DNA from: Caldilineae bacterium | GTDB taxonomy: Bacteria > Chloroflexota > Anaerolineae > JAAEKA01 | NCBI GenBank assembly: GCA_020634555.1 | Contig: JACKBK010000074.1 | Span: forward strand, 1 to 6,793 | DNA length: 6,793 bases | Reading direction: 5' to 3' | Shown: piece after piece, positions 1 through 5,006 of the stretch | Layout: every line of letters begins with the position of its first letter | Numbering within the stretch: the first letter of the stretch is position 1 | The notes under the pieces: model-generated | Databases searched by the model: none | Seen by the model: only the letters and a program-made list of their open reading frames with translations | What the model was told of the DNA's origin: nothing | Position numbers and translations under genes: made by a program

Positions 1-175
1 CGTCATAGGTAGCGGCCGAAGCAGGCTGCGACGCCATGCCGCGCGACGAGACAGGGATCAGGCCCAGCAACAGGACAATTACGAGTGCGCCCAGAGCAAT
101 GAGGCCAAGAATGACAAGCACACGCTTGAGGCGTGTACGCCCAGGTTGGTGAGATTGAGTCGATGTTGTATTCAT
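1..175 (-). CDS. Membrane-anchored protein, N-terminal fragment (possibly an exported alpha/beta hydrolase)
   Basis: The gene runs off the left edge, leaving only the first 58 codons. The start is the ATG at 175-173, because an in-frame TAA lies six codons upstream and no earlier start exists; no clear Shine-Dalgarno sequence is visible. The fragment has a polar N-terminus, a basic stretch (RTRLKR, residues 13-18), one hydrophobic segment at about residues 19-41, and then a Ser/Ala-rich stretch. This is a signal anchor or uncleaved signal peptide that would place the rest of the protein outside the cytoplasm. The layout resembles the N-termini of some membrane-anchored alpha/beta hydrolases in Chloroflexota, but no catalytic region is in view, so that name is only a guess. 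The gene lies 106 nt beyond the stop of the ATPase gene on the same strand. Confidence 0.7.
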   Translation of the reverse strand, partial: MNTTSTQSHQPGRTRLKRVLVILGLIALGALVIVLLLGLIPVSSRGMASQPASAATYD

Positions 176-198
176 GCGTTGGTTGTCCGGTTATCCGC

Positions 199-213
199 AG
201 GACTGGCAGTCCT
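199..213. repeat. Short perfect hairpin in the 106-nt spacer
   Basis: The sequence aggact, loop ggc, agtcct forms a perfect 6-bp inverted repeat with a 3-nt loop. It lies between the ATPase stop (282) and the start of the left-edge gene (175). On the minus strand it is not followed by a T-run, so it does not look like a standard intrinsic terminator. A second, weaker repeat lies in the same spacer (acttA/Taagt at 242-255, 4-nt loop). Together they could influence transcript ends or the 5' leader of the left-edge gene, but a role is not shown. Confidence 0.35.
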
Positions 214-281
214 CGCTAGTACAGGTCGGAACCGCATTGTTACTTACGCCTAAGTGTAATAGTCCATTCTGGGCAAAGCGA

Positions 282-1454
282 TCACGGAGTTTCCAGTGGT
301 AATGCTGGTAGACTCGCAGCCAAACTGGGGATGGAGGCGACCGGCAGCGTCGAGATCCGATCGTCGAGTGCGTATGCATACCTTCCGGGATAGACTACCC
401 AGAGGTGCTCCAGAGCCAGGTCCTTGACCGCAATACGCATCGAACGACGGACGTTTGGCGCGTCTGCGTACTTCATCTCGAACCCATAGTGTTTTCCGCC
501 AGCGCGCACCAAAAGGTCCAGTTCAGCGCCGGCATGTGTTGCCCAGAAATAGGCATCGCGAGTTGCCAACACCCCGATTATTTGTTCGACTACAAACCCC
601 TCCCATGAGGCACCCAGTTTGGGATGTGACTGTAACTCCGGTAGCGTGCTCAACTGAAGCAGGCCATGGAGAATGCCGCTATCACGGACATAGATCTTGG
701 GCGACTTGACCTGACGCTTGCCGATGTTCTCGAACCAGGGTGGAAGCACGCGTACCATATAGGCGCCAGAGAGAATGTCCAGGTAGCGGCGCGCAGTCAC
801 CTCTGAACTACCCAAGGAACGGGCAAACTCTGCTGCATTCCATACCTGCCCGTGATAATGAGCAATCATTGTCCAAAAGCGCCGCAGAGTTTCGGCCGGA
901 ATGGTGATCCCCAATTGTGGAATGTCACGCTCCAAAAAGGTACGGATGAAATTCTCGCGCCACACCATGCTGATCGAGTCGTCGTCTGTCAGAAAGGATC
1001 TGGGAAAACCGCCGCGCAGCCAAAGTTGATCATGTCGAAGCGTATCTACTTCGGTCAGATTAAAGCCAGACAGGTCGGTGAACCCGATGCGCCCTGCAAG
1101 GGACTCTGACGCGCCGCGCGCAAGCTGAGGTGACGCTGAACCGAGCAGCAGGAACTTTGCGGGATTCTCCGGGCGATCCACCAGCACTCGCAGCAATTCC
1201 AGCAAGTCCGGTTGGCGTTGCACCTCGTCGATGATCACCAACCCAGACATCGTCTCGAGAACAGTCATTGGCGCCGAGAGCCGGCGGACATCCACAGGAT
1301 TCTCGAGATCAAAGTATGTAGATGGCTGCCGAGCAGCGATCATCCGCGCCACCGTCGTCTTGCCGCATTGGCGCGGCCCTAACAGCGCGGCGACAGGATG
1401 AATGGACAACATACGGTCAATCTGGTCGATAACGGCTGGCCGTGGAATGATCAT
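282..1454 (-). CDS. AAA ATPase with DUF4143 C-terminal region
   Basis: This 390-residue protein is a complete member of the bacterial/archaeal AAA_14-DUF4143 ATPase family, at the usual length of about 380-420 residues. The N-terminal P-loop domain shows Walker A GPRQCGKT (residues 26-33), Walker B LVIIDE (72-77, D76/E77) and a sensor-1-like strand FLLLGSAS (101-108). It continues through the family's LAGR and GGFP segments (119-122, 148-151). A winged-helix-like part follows at about 190-240. The DUF4143 region ends in a PD-(D/E)xK-nuclease-like signature: ELD at 311-313, then E326 and K328 in GFEMK. The family's biochemical role is unsettled; it is usually cytoplasmic, widely transferred and often stands alone. 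The Walker A Cys30 replaces a commonly seen Val but leaves the Gly-Lys-Thr core intact. The ATG start abuts its own promoter, so the gene appears to be a single transcription unit unrelated to the hydrolase operon upstream. Confidence 0.93.
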   Translation of the reverse strand: MIIPRPAVIDQIDRMLSIHPVAALLGPRQCGKTTVARMIAARQPSTYFDLENPVDVRRLSAPMTVLETMSGLVIIDEVQRQPDLLELLRVLVDRPENPAKFLLLGSASPQLARGASESLAGRIGFTDLSGFNLTEVDTLRHDQLWLRGGFPRSFLTDDDSISMVWRENFIRTFLERDIPQLGITIPAETLRRFWTMIAHYHGQVWNAAEFARSLGSSEVTARRYLDILSGAYMVRVLPPWFENIGKRQVKSPKIYVRDSGILHGLLQLSTLPELQSHPKLGASWEGFVVEQIIGVLATRDAYFWATHAGAELDLLVRAGGKHYGFEMKYADAPNVRRSMRIAVKDLALEHLWVVYPGRYAYALDDRISTLPVASIPSLAASLPALPLETP

Positions 1455-1460
1455 GTCCCT

Positions 1461-1488
1461 ATTGTATGCTTGAAAATCACAATGTCAA
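1461..1488 (-). promoter_or_regulatory. Sigma-70-type promoter of the ATPase gene, predicted leaderless
   Basis: On the minus strand the sequence reads TTGACA (1488-1483, perfect -35), a 16-nt spacer, TACAAT (1466-1461, one mismatch from the -10 consensus), AGGGAC, then the ATG at 1454. Transcription normally starts about 6-7 nt after the -10 box, which puts +1 on or next to the A of the start codon. The mRNA should therefore be leaderless or nearly so. The G-rich AGGGA just before the ATG is too close to serve as a normal Shine-Dalgarno and would not be transcribed in full. The surrounding stretch is visibly more AT-rich than the flanking genes. Confidence 0.75.
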
Positions 1489-1503
1489 CTTTGGATTTTC
1501 AAG
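1469..1503. promoter_or_regulatory. Perfect 10-bp inverted repeat around the -35 box, candidate operator
   Basis: The arms cttgaaaatc (1469-1478) and gattttcaag (1494-1503) are exact reverse complements separated by 15 nt. The -35 hexamer (1483-1488) lies in the loop, and one arm fills most of the -10/-35 spacer. This geometry suits a dimeric repressor that would block RNA polymerase. The regulator is not identified. The ATPase itself, with its winged-helix-like region, is one possible autoregulator, but that is inference only. Confidence 0.55.
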
Positions 1504-1512
1504 GAAAAATCC
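1493..1512. repeat. Second inverted repeat sharing the operator half-site
   Basis: The sequence ggatttt (1493-1499) and aaaatcc (1506-1512) form a 7-bp inverted repeat with a 6-nt loop, immediately upstream of the promoter on the minus strand. It reuses one arm of the 10-bp repeat at 1469-1503, so the region holds three copies of a GATTTT half-site in alternating orientation. It could be an extra binding site. A simple stem-loop at the end of the upstream operon is less likely, because the stem is AT-rich and has no downstream T-run. Confidence 0.4.
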
Positions 1513-1588
1513 TACCGATTCAGGGTCGCCGGGACAGATTGGCTTTGTTGAGCTCCAACCCACCCCTGGACATGGGCACAGCAGTAAC

Positions 1589-2080
1589 TCAGTCCAGCAA
1601 GAACACCAGGAAGGTCGCGTCAGCCGACTCGACGCGACGACCGACCACCAGCAGGCCCGACATGGCCTCGCCGTCGCCCAGGTTGAACACCCGCAGTTCG
1701 GTCACCGCGGGATCGTCATACACGGCAGACAGGGCGGCGCGGGCTGCATCGGCGTTGTCCACGTTGTCAAGGATCATCTCTGCCGACAGCGCCGCGTCCT
1801 GATCGTCGATGCTGCGCAGCTCGGCCGCGATATCCGGCTCGGCCCCGGACGGCCGCGCGTAGACCTCTTTCCACGGCTCCATCCAGGCATCCTCGCCGTA
1901 GCGTTCCCACAGGTCGCCGATGAAATACTTGTACTTCGCCAGCGCAGCATCCGTCAGACTGTCGTCCGCAGCGATCGGTTCGTAGAACACCGCGCTGCCA
2001 AAACCAGCCTGGCTGGGCTGCCCGTAAGCAGCTTCCAGGTCGGCCACGGCAGCATCGGCCGGTTGTTCAGTTTGCGTCAT
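1589..2080 (-). CDS. Protein of unknown function, translationally coupled to the amidase
   Basis: This 163-residue protein is not recognised. It has no signal peptide, lipobox or membrane segment, and it is acidic and Ala/Asp-rich, so it is probably soluble and cytoplasmic. An aromatic-rich central stretch (KYKYFIGDLWERYG, then WMEPWKEVY, about residues 49-71) is the most distinctive part. The C-terminal third looks like a small alpha/beta fold ending in hydrophobic strands (SGLLVVGRRV, then TFLVFLLD at the very end). The start is secure: the ATG overlaps the amidase stop as ATGA, and GGAG lies 8 nt upstream. Tight coupling suggests a function tied to the amidase, or at least a need for matched expression, but no mechanism is evident. 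Nothing resembling an intrinsic terminator follows it in the 134 nt before the ATPase start. Confidence 0.85.
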   Translation of the reverse strand: MTQTEQPADAAVADLEAAYGQPSQAGFGSAVFYEPIAADDSLTDAALAKYKYFIGDLWERYGEDAWMEPWKEVYARPSGAEPDIAAELRSIDDQDAALSAEMILDNVDNADAARAALSAVYDDPAVTELRVFNLGDGEAMSGLLVVGRRVESADATFLVFLLD

Positions 2081-3771
2081 TGAGTTGACTCCATTTCCGG
2101 CGCCTTGCGCGCCTGTGTTGCCTGTTCCAGAGCATGGCCGACGGCGATCAGCTTTGGCTCGCCCAGGTAATCCGCCACCATGATAATGCCGGTGGGCTGG
2201 CCGGTCTCGTCGTATCCAGTCGGGATCGTGATGGCTGGGAAGCCGGCGGGCGCATACGCCTGGCCCACGTCCGAGATCAGCACGTCCACGCCGTAGTCGG
2301 CAAAGATGCTGCTCAGCGCCTCGCGGGCGGCGCTCTGGTTCTTTTCCTTCAACGCCAGGTACTCCTGCTCGCTAAGGGGCGAGTTCTGCGACTGTTCCAG
2401 ATATCCCTGGCCGTAGGGCGCTCGATTGGCCATATCTTCCTTGTTGAGAGCGATGACCTCCTCCAACGAACCTACCTCGACCTGATCGCCCAGATCCGCC
2501 AGGAAGCGGTTGATGGCGTCCTTGAAGCCGTAGGCCAGCGCGGGAACGACATCGAGCCTGCCCGGTAACGCCGACGAACTCACCTCGACCACCTCGAAGC
2601 CCAGATCGCTGAACTGCTGGCCGATCTGCCGCTGTTTGTCGCTCTCCGCTCGCATCTGCTGGCGAAGCGCATCGCCCTTCTCATTGGCAATGCCCAGGTC
2701 CTGCAGAAACTGTTCTATGTCGTCGTCGGTTCTCACCACAATCCCTACCCGCAGCCCCTGTCTCGACGCCGGTGCAAGATACTGGGTGAAGTCGACGCCG
2801 GACAGCGCCGCTGCCTCCTGCGTCGCCGGGTCGTGGGCGTCCACACCGGCCATGGCTGTCAGCAGCACCGCCACGTCGGTGACCGTGCGCCCGATGGGAC
2901 CGGGCACATCCTGCCATTCCAGCAGCGGCACCACGTGGTCACGACTGACCAGCCCCATGCTGGTCTTGAGACCGACCACCGAGTTGATCTGCGCCGGAAG
3001 GATGATGGAGCCTTGCGTCTCGGTACCCACGGTGACGGCGGCCAGGCTGGCGGCCGCAGCCACAGCCGAACCGCTGCTGGAGCCGTAGGTAGTGAAAGGG
3101 CCGTAGGGGTTGCGGGTCTGGCCGCCCAGCGTGCTGAAGCCGTCAGGCATGCAGGGGTCCATCCAGTTGGCCCACTCCGACAGGTTGGCCTTGCCCAGGA
3201 TGACAGCCCCGGCGTCGCGCAGTTGCTGCACCATGAAGGCGTCGCGGTCGGGCTGCCAGTCCTTCAGCGCATAGGCGCCGGCGGTGGTGTGCATACCGTC
3301 GCCGGTGGCGATGTTGTCCTTGAGCAATACCGGAATGCCGTGCATGGCGCCGCGGACGTTACCGGTTGCCCGTTCGGCGTCCAGTTGGCGGGCGATCTCC
3401 AGTGCCTGCGGGTTGAGTTCCATCACCGCGTTCAGGGTGTCGATGTCGTAGCGCTGGATGCGGTCGATGTACCAGGTGACTAGTTCTTCGGAGGTCAACT
3501 GGCCGTCGTCCATGGCAGCCTGCATATCCAGAACCGTGGCGTCGGCCAACAGCGCATCCAACTCAGTTCGGCGTTCTGCCGTCAGCCCGGCCAGGGCGTC
3601 GGCGAAGGGGCTGAGGTCGCGCAAACGCTTGGCGTTGTAGTCCGGCTCGGGCCGCGGGAAAGGCAGGTCGGTGTTGGCGCAGGAGCCACCGATGCCTCCC
3701 AGTGCTCCACCGCCGCACGCCGACAGGAGAAGCAAGGCAGCCAACCCGACTGTTATCAGTGATTTCTTCAA
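2077..3771 (-). CDS. Lipoprotein amidase (amidase signature family, peptide-amidase-like)
   Basis: The protein has 564 residues and belongs to the amidase signature family, whose members hydrolyse carboxamide bonds with a Ser-cisSer-Lys triad. A lipoprotein signal with lipobox LSAC predicts lipidation at Cys19 and action outside the cytoplasm. The catalytic Lys is K151 (in GIPVLLKDNIA), the cis-Ser is S231 in YGSSSGSA, and the nucleophile is S255 in TETQGSIILPA. The 80- and 24-residue spacings match known family members. The usual GGSSGGS and GSIR motifs are changed to GSSSGS and GSII, with a preceding GTET. This resembles bacterial peptide amidases, which remove C-terminal amides from peptides, more than GatA or acetamidases, but the substrate is inferred. 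The C-terminal AGFPAITIPTG and EQATQARKAPE segments are typical, so the protein is full length. The start is TTG: an in-frame TAA lies five codons upstream and AAAGGA sits 8 nt before it. Confidence 0.94.
   Translation of the reverse strand: MKKSLITVGLAALLLLSACGGGALGGIGGSCANTDLPFPRPEPDYNAKRLRDLSPFADALAGLTAERRTELDALLADATVLDMQAAMDDGQLTSEELVTWYIDRIQRYDIDTLNAVMELNPQALEIARQLDAERATGNVRGAMHGIPVLLKDNIATGDGMHTTAGAYALKDWQPDRDAFMVQQLRDAGAVILGKANLSEWANWMDPCMPDGFSTLGGQTRNPYGPFTTYGSSSGSAVAAAASLAAVTVGTETQGSIILPAQINSVVGLKTSMGLVSRDHVVPLLEWQDVPGPIGRTVTDVAVLLTAMAGVDAHDPATQEAAALSGVDFTQYLAPASRQGLRVGIVVRTDDDIEQFLQDLGIANEKGDALRQQMRAESDKQRQIGQQFSDLGFEVVEVSSSALPGRLDVVPALAYGFKDAINRFLADLGDQVEVGSLEEVIALNKEDMANRAPYGQGYLEQSQNSPLSEQEYLALKEKNQSAAREALSSIFADYGVDVLISDVGQAYAPAGFPAITIPTGYDETGQPTGIIMVADYLGEPKLIAVGHALEQATQARKAPEMESTQ
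2089..2092 (-). promoter_or_regulatory. Ribosome binding site of the coupled unknown gene
   Basis: GGAG on the minus strand lies 8 nt before the ATG at 2080, inside the last codons of the amidase gene. It supports this start and indicates that the downstream gene can recruit ribosomes in addition to re-initiation at the ATGA overlap. Confidence 0.6.
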
Positions 3772-3779
3772 AGCGAAAG

Positions 3780-3785
3780 TCCTTT
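3780..3785 (-). promoter_or_regulatory. Shine-Dalgarno that fixes the amidase TTG start
   Basis: AAAGGA on the minus strand is 8 nt before the TTG at 3771-3769. With an in-frame TAA just upstream (3786-3784) and the MKKS signal-peptide start directly following, it makes TTG the only reasonable start codon. Confidence 0.75.
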
Positions 3786-3848
3786 ATTCATCACAACACA
3801 GAGATGAACTGCTGCCCATTCTCTGCGACGGAGGTCAACACGACCTGC

Positions 3849-4901
3849 TTATGATCCGGCTCCTGACAGCGATGATTGCGGAGCGAACAGCAGTCGATTT
3901 TCGCTGTTCTCGCCATCGCCGTAGTAGAGCGCCAGCTTGCCGAACTCATATCCCCAATGAGCCACATTGTTCAGCGCGACGAAGTAGACGCTTTCCTGCG
4001 AACCGACGGGATCGGGGCAGGCCCGCTCTGTGGCAGCCAGCGGGCCGACGGCCATGACCAGCGGGTTGTTATCGCCCAGGCTGAAGCTGCCGGTGAAGCT
4101 GTTGCAGCCGCCGGAACCGCTGACCTGTCCTTCCGCAAAGTTGAGAGTGGCGTCCGCTGACACGGACGCCGATTGGCCGTCGGCCAGTTCCAACAGCGAC
4201 CAGTTCGTACCGTCGAGGTCGGCCGCGGAGACCTGGACCATCTTGCCGCCTGCCGGGGTCGTCTCGGCCAGTTGCCCATCCTGCAAGGCATAGGTCTTGC
4301 TTGCCTTGTGCGTGCTGCAGCAGGCTGCATCGCCCAGCCCCTGGGTGATGATCTCCAGCATAATTTGGCCATCCTCGACCACGGCCGACTTGACGCCGAT
4401 CCGATCTTCGATGCGAACCGCGCCGACATCGACGGGCTGGCCTTTGCTGTTGAGTTGGGCAGCGATGTAGATGAATACGCCGGAGCCGCCGGTGCCTTCG
4501 GCCAGGAAAACCACAGCGTCATCGATGCCGTCGCCGTCCAGATCGCCGGTGAGTTCCGCATCGTCGATATACTCCACAATCGGGTGGGCTGGATCATCGC
4601 CGGCCGGCTGGCTCTCGAACAGGCCATCGATCAGCGTGATTGGCTCGTCGTAGATGCCGCTGTAGGTGGCGTTCTTCAGCGCTTCGACCGGAATGCCGAC
4701 AGGAGCCGGTGCTGTCTCATCACCAACCACCGGCGTTTCCGCGCCCTCAACAAGCTCTGTGGCATCGACCGATGCCATTTGTTCAACCGACGCCGTGTCG
4801 GCAACAGCGGTCGTCACTGCCGGCGCTGGCTGAACCGGCACGTTGCAAGCAGTCACCAACAGTGCTGCAGCGATCAGTAACGGTAGGTTTGGCTTTTTCA
4901 T
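3849..4901 (-). CDS. META-domain lipoprotein with calcium-loop-like middle domain
   Basis: The 350-residue protein starts with a lipoprotein signal peptide (lipobox VTAC, lipidated Cys19). A low-complexity Ala/Val/Thr/Glu linker (about 20-68) follows. The middle domain (about 70-215) carries GDLDGDGIDDAVVFL (119-133), a D-x-D-x-D loop like those in FG-GAP/VCBS or EF-hand-type calcium sites, and a Cys194-Cys195 pair. The C-terminal domain (about 228-341) is a META/HslJ-type domain: LDGTNW at 229-234, GGCNSFTGSF at 264-273 with Cys266, and the ERACPDP segment with Cys295. META proteins have been linked to envelope stress and drug tolerance, but no enzymatic activity is established. The ATG is the first start after an in-frame TAA two codons upstream; its Shine-Dalgarno is poor, so it may rely on ribosomes from the gene before it. 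It lies 105 nt after the hydrolase and 77 nt before the amidase, so it is probably co-transcribed with both. Confidence 0.88.
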   Translation of the reverse strand: MKKPNLPLLIAAALLVTACNVPVQPAPAVTTAVADTASVEQMASVDATELVEGAETPVVGDETAPAPVGIPVEALKNATYSGIYDEPITLIDGLFESQPAGDDPAHPIVEYIDDAELTGDLDGDGIDDAVVFLAEGTGGSGVFIYIAAQLNSKGQPVDVGAVRIEDRIGVKSAVVEDGQIMLEIITQGLGDAACCSTHKASKTYALQDGQLAETTPAGGKMVQVSAADLDGTNWSLLELADGQSASVSADATLNFAEGQVSGSGGCNSFTGSFSLGDNNPLVMAVGPLAATERACPDPVGSQESVYFVALNNVAHWGYEFGKLALYYGDGENSENRLLFAPQSSLSGAGS

Positions 4902-5006
4902 AGGTTAGCTGCTAGAGGACGAACCTGCGAGAGTCTGCGCGTCCGCGCCCCGGGGCTGGGCCTGTGGTTCAGAACGGCAGGCTCCCGGCGTTCCCGGATT
5001 GATCAG

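Noticed and set aside
191..379. 62-codon minus-strand frame overlapping the 3' end of the ATPase gene, ending with three cysteines
   Set aside because: It begins inside the ATPase gene in another frame, has no ribosome binding site and no family resemblance. The ATPase ends normally in its own frame, so it is not a frameshifted tail.
2833..3483. 216-codon open frame on the plus strand opposite the amidase
   Set aside because: The translation is His/Gly/Val-rich with no motif, and it lies opposite the amidase catalytic core, so it is a shadow frame.
3768..3791. Seven-codon mini-ORF (MNKGLSL) whose TGA overlaps the amidase TTG start as TTGA
   Set aside because: It could be a re-initiation leader, but it has no Shine-Dalgarno of its own and its length is easily explained by chance. 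The AAAGGA within it serves the amidase start.
3971..4627. 218-codon alternative minus-strand frame inside the META lipoprotein gene
   Set aside because: It is Ser/Ala/Arg/Pro-rich shadow translation. The overlapping frame encodes a lipobox, a D-x-D-x-D loop and META motifs.
4960..4982. Possible terminator in the 105-nt gap between hydrolase and META lipoprotein (gcctg/caggc)
   Set aside because: The stem is only 5 bp with a 13-nt loop and has no T-run on the minus strand, so it is not convincing as an intrinsic terminator.
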